This document shows positions 22,021 through 32,769 of a stretch of 64,000 bases of DNA, one piece after another. The translations under genes and the position numbers were made by a program. The notes under the pieces are model-generated. The model was not told where the DNA came from, did not search any database, and saw nothing but the letters and a program-made list of their open reading frames with translations. How positions within the stretch are numbered: the stretch's first letter is position 1; each line of letters starts with the position of its first letter. The stretch is from Chlorops oryzae (Eukaryota > Arthropoda > Insecta > Diptera > Chloropidae). The stretch is from assembly GCA_020466095.1 (NCBI GenBank), contig CM035806.1, forward strand, positions 124,547,407-124,611,406, given 5' to 3'.

Positions 22021-22713
22021 CATATAGGACTATAGGTCTAACTCTTCTTCTTCCTAATCCCTGCAATGTGTTAGAGCTACGCTGCTTCAACATAGGCATA
22101 TAGCATGAGGAAAAGAGAAGCATGCTATGGCAGCGAAATCTTTAGCTCTGCTCTGGTGAAATGCATTGCCACTTTTATTTTTAATTTTGGGAGATTTTCG
22201 AGTTCATTACATATAAAATATCTACCAAACTCATAAAATAATATGAAAAGCTTGAAAAACATAAAAATAATCAAGGAATCTCAATATCAAGGAGAAATAT
22301 AAATTGTTTTTTTGTCCTTCCCTGTCCACATAACTTTTTGATCACACTATTTCAGCAAAAATGCTAAATTCTATGTACAATCAAATTCGTAGCCGTAGTC
22401 AAAAATGTATGTCAATTTATTACAAAATGAAAACATTCGTGCACATTAAGCAGAAACATAACCTAATACATTTATTAAAGTTTCAATTATGAACTTTTCA
22501 AGCAATATAAAAAACCGAGCCGACGCCGTGTTTCTTTGATAAATTTCTCGCAAGTGGCATCATAGTGCCACTTTTTGTCTGCCCGTATTGTTGTTGGTAG
22601 CTTTCTGGTGAATTTCTCGAAAGAGTTGAGTTTCCTATCCCTGCTTAATGGGGAGTTTCTTATTAGCGGCAGAGGCCTTTCGACGTCGACAGTTAGACCT
22701 ATAGTACTATATG
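22021..22713. mobile_element. 693-bp element with CATATAG ends, empty site present in the window
   Basis: Ends CATATAGGACTATAGGTCTA and TAGACCTATAGTACTATATG are flanked by CTCCCCAT / CTCCCCGT (22013-22020, 22714-22721; one mismatch). The host sequence on both sides matches the uninterrupted repeat at 12.0 kb, which shows CTCCCCGC at the junction. There is no obvious coding region inside. Same terminal motif as the 178-bp MITE at 19882. Confidence 0.87.
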
Positions 22714-22780
22714 CTCCCCGTACTTCGTCTCTCCTAAAAACTGAAAATTGACCGTCAACAATTGACTAATGTAAATGGCC

Positions 22781-22864
22781 ACAATAGGGCAGTCTCAGTC
22801 CCAGTATTCTGCTGATACTTTAAATAGCGGAATAGTGCCACTGCTACTGATACTGCCCTATTGT
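22781..22864. repeat. Short hairpin with ACAATAGGGCAG ends
   Basis: ACAATAGGGCAG and CTGCCCTATTGT bound an 84-bp stretch. Function unknown; no clear target duplication. Confidence 0.5.
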
Positions 22865-23198
22865 AATCAGCATATAGAAGTGGTGATGCTGGCGAGCCAA
22901 TTCATTAACCAACATCACCTCATACGATCGAGCATTGCATCGAGCCGAGCCGCTCGAACGAGCATGCTCGAATGTGGATTAACCACTTAACCCTTACTGT
23001 TAGTGAAGTTTTTTTGGGAGATGGCCGCTGTTTGCATTACATGCATGCGATAATGTCCGGCTTGGGAGTTTGAAATATAAAAAACCCGCAAGGTATATTT
23101 GATATACTATATCATCGAGAAGTTGCAAATAAAAATGGAATTTGCTTTATTAGAAATGTTTTAAGAAGCTGAAAAAGCGAAAGGAATATTGGAAGCAA

Positions 23199-23580
23199 TA
23201 ATTTTAGAAGACCATTGCAATATCCGCAGGAACAAAAAAATATTAATGGAGCTAATAGTGAAAGCGGCATCACAAAACGTTCCACGACCTGTGATCAAAA
23301 TTTACATATCTAAATACGTGCATCCTTCCCCACTCATTTTCTGCACGGGAAAGCTTCCTTCCAGTGTCGTATTAAATTTTTACCCGGTTTTTGTACTCGG
23401 TGTTAGCAAATGTAACTGAAAATTTCAAATGCAACTCTGCGCTAACCTCAGAGTTAAATGTTAACCCGGGGTTTATTTTCGGGTTAGATGATTTTTTTTA
23501 TATGCGTTTTGACATTTGAAACCCTGGGTTTCGCCGATAACCCTAACCCGGCCTAGTCAGAACATAGCATAAGCCGTGCG
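23199..23580. repeat. Inverted duplication, left arm
   Basis: From the CATTGCAATATCCGCAGGAA region through CCCTAACCCGGCCTAGTCAG to AACATAGCAT, this arm is the inverse of 24999-26030 apart from an element inserted in the other arm. Degenerate AACCCGG/GGGTTAA words recur through it. It is probably a copy of an unclassified non-autonomous element whose end is ATGCTATGTTCT. Confidence 0.7.
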
Positions 23581-24091
23581 TTCACTAATTGCAATTTATT
23601 TTCAATTTCAAATAGCTGGCGTATAAACGTATTAACAGATATATTATTAGATGTATATATTTTTATATTTTTTGCATTCGTGAATAGCTCAATAAATTTT
23701 CTATAGAAACCGTTAGGACATATATATTTTTTGGGAATTTAAGTACTGCGTGCAAAAAAATCAATTTTTCATTCCAACAATTTTAGAAAGCCTATATCTC
23801 GAAAACTGACGGTGATAAAACAAAAAATGTTTGCCCACTAACACAAACTCTCTAGAGGCACAATTGATCCAAATATGAACGATTTTCAGAACATGACACT
23901 TTTTTCGGGGCCCGCTTCACATGAAATGCCTCATTTGTGTTGTAATTATTTGATTTAAATATAGGTATTTCAGATTTATTGAATATTCTCCGCTGAGAAA
24001 TTAGGAGCTCGCGATTGACTTGATGAATAAAATGTATTGCGCTAAAAGAAGTGCCAAAAATATTTCAGCGACGATTTTGTGAGAGATAAAT
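23581..24091. other. No recognisable gene
   Basis: AT-rich DNA between the left inverted arm and the first direct-repeat copy; nothing assignable. Confidence 0.45.
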
Positions 24092-24999
24092 AATGGCTAA
24101 ACTGACTGACCAATTATTTTTTGATCGTTTTTATTCGATCCCAGTGAGATCTTTCACCATCCTACATCCGGGTGCTGTTCAAAAAGCTCTATTATGTTTA
24201 ATAAATAAAAAAATTTCCATATTTACAATACTATTGTATGTTTTTAATTTTTTATTTACCAATTTTCTATTTCACGAACTAGTACTTCCCCAATCAACTG
24301 AAAAATGTCTCAGGCAACTGGAAAACATATATAACTAATATATGTCACTCAGGAGCCGTTTCTATTTTGGCTCTTTTCAACACGGTCTTGGGTACCCACC
24401 ACGGTATTGGGTATCCACCAAAATGAACATTTTTCACTTAGGTACTCACCAAAAGTATTTCTCTCTCACTCGTTTTTTGCCTGCCGAGTAACATCTCTTT
24501 CTAACTGGCGCGAAATGTCCCGCCCAAAATCTATGAGAGTGACATATATAGTAATATATGCTGGAAAATATCATTTGCCTTATTTTGGCAGCTCAGGCAA
24601 CCGAACTGCAAAAAAGGTTGCCATCCGTAATCAACAAGGCATCTAAAAAACAAGCAAGGGTGTTATAGTCAGGCGAGCCTGACAATAAAATACCCGACAC
24701 AAACACACATGTTCAAATAATTTTTAGTTTCAAGAGGTGTTTAAGGCCATTAGGGGCCCCATATACCGACTTTTGTTGAATTTCTTTATGAAAAACGCCC
24801 TTTTGACCATGACCACCATCCGCGAAATTCGCAAAAATTTGATTTTCACAATTTCGAATTGAGTACATATTTCGCAGCTAGATATAATGACCTCTTACGG
24901 TTAAAATTTGACCATGCCCACCATTCGCAAAAATGTACTTAAGAATAATAATTGTGAAGCTAAATCGAAGCACTGATAAGGTGTAGCTAGATAACTAAT
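24092..24999. repeat. Direct duplication, copy 1 (internally deleted)
   Basis: Nearly identical to 26207-27853 but lacking the 737 bases corresponding to 26919-27655. The break falls in the shared word TTTTG. It contains a MITE insertion (24326-24560) with its own target duplication, a family A DINE start (24653 on) and the tail of a family C DINE (24803-24999). Confidence 0.88.
24326..24560. mobile_element. CATATAT-ended MITE carrying the TGTCACTC unit, copy 2
   Basis: The ends CATATATAACTA and TAGTAATATATG plus the 202-bp TGTCACTC unit lie within an 8-bp duplication CTGGAAAA (24318-24325, 24561-24568). Either the 202-bp MITE landed in a tiny CATATAT element or the whole 235 bp is one element sharing its outer ends with the 20085 element. 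Confidence 0.8.
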
Positions 25000-25107
25000 G
25001 CTATGTTCTCACTAGGCCGGGTTAGGGTTATCGGCGAAACCCAGGGTTTCAAATGTCAAAACGCATATAAAAAAAATCATCTAACCCGAAAATAAACCCC
25101 GGGTTAA

Positions 25108-25770
25108 TAGCCTTTTTACACATACGGGGTTACCTCGTTTATCTAGGTTTGCTGCCAAACCCAGTATCAAACCGCTCGGTTTCCCATACAAAAGCAAACC
25201 CAGTCAAGTGGTGGGTTTGGCGCTAACCCAGTCCCAAACCTCGATAAGGCACAGGGTTGCATTCAATAAACTGACATATATTGTGAGAAATTCCCTGTGA
25301 AATGGCAATTTTCGTTGAATGGGGAATGAATTAAAGAAGAAGAAGATTGAGAAAAAGAATAAGAAGTTGAAGTTGAAGTCAAATCGAAGTTTTTGAAAAG
25401 GAAATGAATAAGGAATTAAAAGAAAAGGTTTTCGGGGAAAAAAAGAAAAAGAAGGTGTGGAGCGAAGATGCGGAATGTGCCCTAATCGAATTGTGGGCTG
25501 AAAATATAGATGGACTACGTGGGAACAGAAAAAACGGCCATGTGTATGCCGAGATTTGTGATGAAATGGCGAAAAGAAATTTTTTCAGAGCTCCTGTGGA
25601 AGTTCGTGATAAAATTCACAATCTCACAAACAAGTATAAGTATGTATTTATTTAAAAAAAGAAAAATGAACTGTCAAACGTAACCTCGATAAGTGCAGTG
25701 TAAAGGCGCTAGGTTTCCAATTAGGTTACGAACGCAAACCTAGGTTTCCTATGTTAGTGTAAAAAGGCTA
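25108..25770. mobile_element. Small PIF/Harbinger element carrying only a SANT-like gene
   Basis: TIRs TAGCCTTTTTACAC and GTGTAAAAAGGCTA are flanked by TAA (25105-25107, 25771-25773). The empty site in the left inverted arm reads GGGTTAACATTT, confirming a 3-bp duplication. Subterminal regions contain repeated AACCTAGGTTTGC-like words. The transposase gene is absent, but a SANT/Myb-like frame is kept. Confidence 0.87.
25404..25655 (+). CDS. SANT/Myb-like DNA-binding protein (83 residues, possibly first exon)
   Basis: KKVWSEDAECALIELWAENI then GLRGNRKNGHVYAEICDEMA and VRDKIHNLTNKYK is the same domain as at 7080-7271 in the complete PIF element, with Trp and spacing conserved but sequence diverged. 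It belongs to a different Harbinger family. The frame runs into a stop right after the domain at KYKY, where the relative has a splice donor (GTATGT is visible at 25640), so the real protein may continue in a lost exon. Confidence 0.65.
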   Translation: MNKELKEKVFGEKKKKKVWSEDAECALIELWAENIDGLRGNRKNGHVYAEICDEMAKRNFFRAPVEVRDKIHNLTNKYKYVFI

Positions 25771-26094
25771 TAACATTTAACTCTGAGGTTAGCGCAGAGT
25801 TGCATTAGAAAATTTCAGTTACATTTGCTAACACCGAATACAAAAACCGGGTTAATATTTAATACGGCACTGACAGGGAAGCTTTCCCGTGCAGCAAATG
25901 AGAGGTGAAGGATGTGTTTGGAAATGTTAATTTTGATCACAAGTCTTGGAACATTTTGTGATGCCGCTTTCACCATTAGCTCCATTAATCTATTTTTGTT
26001 CCTGCGGACATTGCAATGCTCTTCTTAAGATGTTTCAAGAAAAGTGACAAAATATGACCATATCCGGCAATTTTTTAAAATATTCTCCTCTCAG

Positions 26095-26206
26095 ATCCCC
26101 GCGGCATATACTATTATTTCAAATGTAATTTTCATTCCCGTTGGCACCATAGTATTTGTTCAGAATGATATTTTCATTCATGTTAGCAGCTTACACACTT
26201 TTTTCA
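26095..26206. repeat. Motif array related to 19200-19440
   Basis: CAGATCCCCGCGG and degenerate CAAATGTAATTTTCATTC / GAATGATATTTTCATTCATG units repeat the pattern seen at 19.2 kb. Confidence 0.45.
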
Positions 26207-27853
26207 AATGGCTAAACTGACTGACCAATTATTTTTTGATCGTTTTTATTCGATCCCAGTGAGATCTTTCACCATCCTACATCCGGGTGCTGTTCTAAAA
26301 GCTCTATTATGTTTAATAAATAAAAACTTTCAATATTTACAATACTATTGTATGTCTTTTAATTTTTTATTTACCAATTTTCTATTTCACGAACTAGTAC
26401 TTCCCCAATCAACTGAAAAATGTCTCAGGCAACTGGAAAACATATATAACTATATATGTCACTCAGGAGCCGTTTCTATTTTGGCTCTTTTCAACACGGT
26501 CTTGGGTACCCACCACGGTCTTGGGTATCCACCAAAATGAACATTTTTCACTTAGGTACTCACCAAAAGTATTTCTCTCTCACTCGTTTTTTGCCTGCCG
26601 AGTAACATCTCTTTCTAACTGGCGCGAAATGTCCCGCCCAAAATCTATGAGAGTGACATATATAGTAATATATGCTGGAAAATATCATTTGCCTTATTTT
26701 GGCAGCTCAGGCAACCGAACTGCAAAAAAGGTTGCCATCCGTAATCAACAAGGCATCTAAAAAACAAGCAAGGGTGTTATAGTCAGGCGAGCCTGACAAT
26801 AAAATACCCGACACAAACACACATGTTCAAATAATTTTTAGTTTCAAGAGGTGTTTAAGGCCATTAGGGGCCCCATATACCGACTTTTGTTGAATTTCTT
26901 TATGAAAAACGCCCTTTTGCCACGCCCACTTTTACAATTATTTTGTTTTCGTAATCGGAGGCCTTAATATACGCTCAAATTCCAAGTTTCAGTGGAATAT
27001 CTCAAAAAAATCCGATTTCAATTGCAATGACAATGCAGACGATGATTTCATTCATTTAACAATTATTATACCTTTTCCGAAGGAAAGGGTATATTAAGTT
27101 TGGCACGGAGTATGTAACATACCAAAGGAGTCGCGATAGATATAGACATATATATATATTCTTGATCAGGTGACAAGAGCAGTCGATCTAGCCATGTCTG
27201 TCTGTCTGTCTGTCTGTCTATCTGTCGGTCACACTTTAGTTTTTCGTAATTTACTCCCAAGCCATGAAAGATATCATATTGCAATTTGGCATGGACTTGA
27301 ACCAGGTAAATGTCCGAAAAACTGCATAACAATTTTTTTCGTAGTCCCTTCTTGGGTCGTGGGAAGTGGTTCAGAAGTTTCAAAAATCACGATTTTTAAC
27401 GTTTTTCGTGGATAACTCTTTTAGTATACATCCCAGCCCATTAAAATTTGTGTGTGCATATCTCCTATGTAGACTTAAGCTTTGGCTGAAAAAAATGCGA
27501 CATCGCGATAACTATGGTCATCATCCTACACATTAGAAAAAAGCACTCTTTCTTTTATTGTCATATCTGTTTACAAAATTATTATTTTTTTTTTTTTTGC
27601 TTCTTCTGATTGTACATTTAGCCGCCAAATAATGTCGTCACTTATGATTAAATTTTGACCATGACCACCATCCGCGAAATTCGCAAAAATTTGATTTTCA
27701 CAATTTCGAATTGAGTACATATTTCGCAGCTAGATATAATGACCTCTTACGGTTAAAATTTGACCATGCCCACCATTCGCAAAAATGTACTTAAGAATAA
27801 TAATTGTGAAGCTAAATCGAAGCACTGATAAGGTGTAGCTAGATAACTAAGGT
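26207..27853. repeat. Direct duplication, copy 2 (longer)
   Basis: Matches 24092-24999 from AATGGCTAAACTGACTGACC to CTAGATAACTAA, including the nested MITE and its CTGGAAAA duplication. The insertion therefore predates the duplication. It retains family A and family C DINE sequences missing from copy 1. Confidence 0.88.
26441..26674. mobile_element. CATATAT-ended MITE carrying the TGTCACTC unit, copy 3
   Basis: Same element as at 24326, with CTGGAAAA on both sides (26433-26440, 26675-26682). It is a copy by duplication, not an independent insertion. Confidence 0.8.
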
Positions 27854-27960
27854 AGAACGAAAACGGCAGGAATTTTTGTTAGGGTAATGTTTTAAAATAT
27901 TTCAGGCTGAGGAAAAGTTATGTGTGCAATCGGCTTAGCCGATGTTTTCTTTACTTGTTT
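27067..27960 (-). mobile_element. DINE-1-like element, family C
   Basis: It starts TATACCTTTTCCGAAGGAAA with GGGTATA (hairpin), has AGATATAGACATATATAT and TTCTTGATCAGG, a TCTGTCTGTCTG core at 27196-27230, and ends with the hairpin CGGCTTAGCCG then TTACTTGTTTTT. The layout is the same as families A and B but the sequence differs. Closest in style to the elements common in drosophilids. Confidence 0.75.
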
Positions 27961-28461
27961 TTGAAATAACATTGCATAACCGTAAGCGAAAGGCGTTTCC
28001 AGGCGTTGGCGAAAATTTCAAAAATTCCAAGCATACTTTTTGGACGCCACGATTTTGAGCATCTTCCCGTTGTTGAAGCATAGTTTTCGATGCTCAGTTT
28101 TGACATAAAAATGCGTACCATATATTTTCTTGCATAATTTTAGGCTAAGCTCATGGCGAAGCAATTTTATGTTTGTCATTTTATTTGCTTATTTTTAAAA
28201 CACGAGCGTTACTACTAAATTCTCATTAACTAAAGCTGAACTGTTCACAATTTAAAATAAGTATATAAAAAAATATTGTATTTAAATTTAAAATTACTAC
28301 GAAAAAAGTAGTGAATTGAATTCTTTTCGCGCTTGTGGGAGTCGGGGAACGTTCGATAAATAATTTTAAATATTAAAATAAATTTAATGATCCGAAATAA
28401 GTGGTTTGGAGACGCTGACGACGACGATGAGTTAGGGCATCGTTAGGCAGCATTCACGAAT
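27961..28461 (-). other. rols: Downstream flank and probable 3' UTR of rols
   Basis: AT-rich sequence immediately after the rols stop codon at 28462. A minus-strand AATAAA lies at 28185-28180, about 280 bases beyond the stop, and would be a reasonable polyadenylation signal. Confidence 0.4.
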
Positions 28462-28764
28462 TCACAGATCGGTGATCTCTTGCTCCGGCTGAGATTCGGT
28501 CGACGTGTCTATTGCAATGGGCTTGCCGCCGCATTCGCTCGCCATGCGTGCGAGCAATTCGTTCTGAATGCGCCGAAGCACCTCGATGACCTCGACGGGC
28601 ACGCCGCTCTGAGCGGCACGTTCCAAAGCGGCGTTGGCATCGACGGACGCGTCCTTCAGCTCACCGCATTCCATGAGCGCCTTCGCGCGTGCGTAGTATC
28701 CCTCGTAGTTGCAGGGCTGCTGGGCGATCGCCTGCGTTGCCAAATCAATGGAGGCACCAAGTTC
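28462..28764 (-). CDS. rols: rolling pebbles (rols), last coding exon: TPR region and C-terminus
   Basis: The acceptor TTTTGCAG precedes GAA at 28764 in phase 0, joining N|ELGASIDLATQAIAQQPC. The exon carries the rest of the tetratricopeptide repeats (YYARAKALMECGELKDASVD, then ANAALERA) and a short acidic tail ending EQEITDL with TGA at 28462. The upstream intron (28765-28837) is 73 bases, a typical fly size. It contains a GAGAGATA microsatellite. Confidence 0.88.
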   Translation of the reverse strand, partial: ELGASIDLATQAIAQQPCNYEGYYARAKALMECGELKDASVDANAALERAAQSGVPVEVIEVLRRIQNELLARMASECGGKPIAIDTSTESQPEQEITDL

Positions 28765-28837
28765 CTGCAAAAGACACAAAAGATAGAGAGATAGAGAGAT
28801 AGAGAGATTGATCAGTGGTCATTCGAAATATACTGAC

Positions 28838-31800
28838 ATTGAGTTTTCGCTTGCAGCGCGAGAGATTTAGCAGAAGATTAGTTCGTAGTTGCGCAAAAAT
28901 GGCGTTCCGTTCGAGCAGGGTCTCGAGGTTAGAGATTTTCCTCAGTGCATACTGATAACGATGCGCGGCCTCCTGGAAGCGGTTGCGGCGGTATAGCACG
29001 TTTCCATCCTCGAGCAGCTTATTGAGCAGCACAACTAGAATCTCCGGTTTGCCCATAGCCATGCTCCATGTTGTCGGCCCGAGCTTTGCGCCCTTCCGTA
29101 AGAATACTTGTACCACCTGGATGTTGCGGCAAGCGATCGCCCGATCCAGCGGCCGCATGCCGTTCATATCGATGTGCTCGATGTTAGCGCCCTGCTCGAG
29201 CAGGAACTGCACGAGTGCAGCGGAGCCCTGGTACGCAGCCAAGTCGAGTGCGGTGCGACCGCTATTGTCCGCATGCTGCTTATTGCAGCCGCGCTCGATG
29301 AGGGCTCGAGCAGTTGCCAGACGACCACGCAAGCACGCCCACGATAGTGCAGTGAAGCCCTCATTGTCCTGTGCCTCCAGCGCCGCGCCGCGTTCGATAA
29401 GCAGCTCCAGCAGCTCGGTGTGTCCCTCCTCGGCGGCGATCATTAACGGTGTCTTGTGCGTCGACGTGATCGCCTCGTCCACGTGTGCCCCGTTCTGCAG
29501 GAGCTTCTCCGAAACAGCCCAGTGACCATCTTTGACCGCTAGCCAAAGCGACGTGTGGCCTTGCTTATTGCGTGCGTCGATCATTGCACCGCGCGATATT
29601 AGGACGGCGACCGTGTCTACGCAGCCGTTACGTGCGGCTGCTGTCAGCGCCAATTCGCCGCTAGTCGCGTCCATTTGATTGATATCGACGCCGTCGACTT
29701 CCAGCAGATCCTCCAATATCGTAACATGATCCTGCGAGGCCGCTGCGATAAGAGCCTGCTGCAGCGCGAGCGGCAGACTGACATCGTGCGAGCAAGAGCG
29801 CGGCGTCCAATCGCATGCGAGTAGGTACTTCACAACATTTAGGCGACCCATGCGTGCGGCATGAACTAAGGCGCAGCGCTGTGTGGTATCGGTTTGACCC
29901 AGACTGCTTCCGGCAGCGACCAGAAGACGCACAACGTCGCAGTGGCCTCGCATCGCCGCCAGTATGAGCGGTGTGCAGCCTTGACTGTTCGTCAGTCCGA
30001 CGTCGGCGCCGAATTCTAGCAACAGGCTGACCATTGGAACGATTCCCTCATGGGCTGCAATGCACAAAATCGTCGCATCGCCCATGAACTCGGTACGATG
30101 ATGGGGAGTGGCGCCAGCGAGCAACATGAGACGCGAAACCTTTAAATTCGGACTGTAGACATTGCGAAGCGAGCCGAGCGCCGCGGAAATGTTCTCCGTA
30201 ACAGAGGCGATCCAATACGATTGCATGTCACGCGGCGGTGCCTGTGGCACCTGCTGGCTATTGCGATAGATGTGCGCCTTGAGCATGTGATGGCCCAATT
30301 CGAGCGTCAATTCCGGATTTAGCGGCGCCTGCAGCCGGGAGAGGCGGAACGCGATCGCCGCGTGGCCGAGACGAAAATCGCAAAGGAATTTCGTTGATTC
30401 GCTCTCGTCGCGCCGGATGAGCCATTCGCGGAACGAGGAATGAAAGAACATGTACGTATTGTCGATGCGCTTGATGAGGAATCCGTCGAGCAGCTTAAAA
30501 CGCTGCAGGAACTCATCCCAGCTCATGTGCTCCGTTCCGTCCGTCTTGGTCGCACAGATCGTGTAGTAGATCTCGTTGAGCGTCAGCGGATACAGGGCCG
30601 CCAGACAGACATTCAGTATGGGTGCAGCCTTCTCGAAGCTCGTCGATGTTGGAAAGCGAAGATTAAAATGCAGCAGGAAAATCTGCGCCAGCGAGACGGG
30701 AAGGACTTTATAGCTGGAGGACTTGATAACCAGCTGGCCGCGTTCGATGAGATCTAGTATGAGTTTCGCATAGAGCATTGAGCCGCGCGTCAACGACTGC
30801 AAATGCCCGACGAACTTGATTTGGCCTGTACTGCTCTCCTTTGCCATGGTTGGCGCAACATTGCACTGAATCTGTGCGCTGTGATTGATCCGGAATGTTA
30901 TATAGTCGAGCATGTCCTTCTGCAGGAGGTCGTTTGTCGCCCAGCTGTCGAGCGTCATTTTCGTATAGCAGAGTCCCTTCACGAATTCAATCATCTGCGT
31001 GCGTACGGTCGCAACGACCTTGAGCCATGCGGGGAAGTACTGTGTCATCTTGGCAAGGAATGTCGCAATCGTGTGTCCATGGTCCGGACGATGGTATTCC
31101 GCTTCGCAGAGCGCATCGACAAGAATGATGCATGTCTTCGCATGGATCTTGCCATTTCGCTTCAATATCGTTAGGGGCTCCAATATCGCCATTCGCATCA
31201 CGCGCTCGGCATCCGCAATGCACTCCTTAACGCCGAGTATATCCTGCAGATGGGGCTCGCTGATCAAATAGTCCCTGTATGCCGACAGCTGTGGTGCCTG
31301 ACACAGCTGTGCCGCCAGCGAATGCACAAAGTCCGCGACGAGGCACGTCAGATTCGCATCGGCCTGACAGAAGTGATAGCCAACGACATGCGATGCCAGT
31401 GCCCGAATTCGATCCAGTCCGAGATTTATTTGACAATAGATTCCGTCTGGGTCGGTGGCGGCGGCGCTCGTATCCTTACGCCGCCCGAAGCACGAGTATT
31501 CGACCAGCTGCAGTATGAGCGCGGTTTTCCCAGTTCCCGGATTCCCATTGATCAGTACGCCGGGCGTCTCTGTGCCCGTTAAAATATTGGAGAGCTCACG
31601 CAGCAGCCACTGGCGTCCGATGAACGGCGGGTCGGGCTCCTGCAATGGAACTTCGAAGAAGAGCGGCTTCAATGGCAATTGAATTGGCGCCGGCTTATAG
31701 ATCGCTTGCCTTTTGCTAGCCGCACTGGCACCGCCGCTGACATTGCTCGCTCCATTCATCTGTGCCGTGCGCGCTGAACGACGCGATGCGTTTTTTCGCG

Positions 31801-32175
31801 CCTTGGCCGGAAACGACGGCTGCACCGGCATGGGACCGGAATCGTACCCGCCATTGCTGTCCGTCTGCAGTGTACAGGCAGCCTTAAATTTACTCGACAA
31901 ACTGATGGCATCGTCCTTCATCGCGACCGACAATTGACTGCCGAAACTCTCCACGGAGTGCACGCCGCCATTGGCCTTGAGTCCGATTCCGACTCTAGCG
32001 GAGGAGCTGCTCGATTCAAGGCATATATTTTGCGAGGAGCTGCTGCTCATCGTCGCATTCGATGACGTCACGTTGCCATTTTGATCGTTATCGAGCAAAA
32101 GACCCAGGCGTGCACGCAACTGATCCTTCTGATGCTTCTCAGAGAACATGTGTTCCTGGAGCAGATGGTCATTAT
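28838..32175 (-). CDS. rols: rolling pebbles (rols), large exon: P-loop ATPase, ankyrin repeats, first TPR
   Basis: Rols/Antisocial (TANC family) is a scaffold that links the Duf/Kirre receptor to the myoblast-fusion machinery at the membrane. This 1112-codon exon has acceptor TCCGCAG at 32176 and donor AAT/GTCAGT at 28837. Numbering from the ATG at 32149: a Ser-rich start, a P-loop at about 202-210 (GNPGTGKTA), a Walker B-like strand at about 339-345 (TCIILVD), the FFHSSFREWL segment after the ATPase, then roughly ten ankyrin repeats at about 690-1030 (for example NSQGCTPLILAAMRGHCDVV), and the first TPR at about 1045-1075 (LYRRNRFQEAAHRYQYALRK). Phase 1 in, phase 0 out, matching both neighbouring exons. 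No frameshift or stop across 3.3 kb, so the gene is intact here. GC content is well above the flanking introns. The gene identity is inferred from the RING-ATPase-ankyrin-TPR order across all exons. Confidence 0.93.
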
Positions 32176-32428
32176 CTGCGGATCGAAATAAAAAAATAAT
32201 AAAAAAATTCTATAAGTAAAACATGGTAAAGAAATTCTGAACTTATGTGTCTATATAAAAACAAGAAAAAGACATTCACGAACACCAACAAACGAATGAA
32301 CGACTCGTGCAACATGCGACAACAACAAAACAAAACAAAAACAACAAAAAAACAACCACACTAGAACAGAAAAATACAACAATAAAAAAAAATGAATTAT
32401 GAATCCGTGCCTGCCAATTGATTCAGAC

Positions 32429-32668
32429 CCGCATCCGACGACGTCGAATTGGCACTCCACAAGGATTTGATCTTTCCAAAGACCAACGAGGATAAATGCC
32501 CAGCGTATACGGTTGTGCCTGCGAGACTCAGACGGTGTAGGCGATTCTCACTGCCCGTCGAGGAGGTTGGTGTGGAGACGTTCACGTTGCTGCTTAAGTT
32601 CTTTCTACGACGACGTGTGACGGCTGAATCCGAGCAGGTTGATGTGTTCATTACATTAGTGAATTTGC
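32429..32668 (-). CDS. rols: rolling pebbles (rols), internal exon (Ser/Thr-rich linker)
   Basis: The acceptor TTTTATAG before GC AAA TTC (32668) is phase 1. The exon reads GKFTNVMNTSTCSDSAVTRR and KIKSLWSANSTSSDA. I place the donor at GCGG/GTCTGA (32429), phase 1, which rejoins to AT in the next exon as Asp (SSDA-DNDHLLQEH). The donor is weak; read-through would stop at 32397. The phases on both sides support the model. Basic and Ser-rich, with no domain. Confidence 0.75.
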
Positions 32669-32769
32669 CTATAAAATGGTGAACGGTGATGTATGGGTTA
32701 ATCCGGATGCATGTGCCCTTATATACATATGTATCAATGTAGCAATAAGGATATGAGCGGTGGTATGAA

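Larger units (their letters stand above)
24999..26030. repeat. Inverted duplication, right arm, with nested element
   Basis: Inverse copy of 23199-23580 starting at ATGCTATGTTCTCACTAGG. It is interrupted by a 663-bp TAA-flanked element (25108-25770). Comparison with the uninterrupted left arm proves the insertion. Confidence 0.75.

Noticed and set aside
28983..31582. Several plus-strand frames of 79-180 codons
   Set aside because: Antisense shadows of the large rols exon, whose minus-strand ankyrin repeats are unmistakable.
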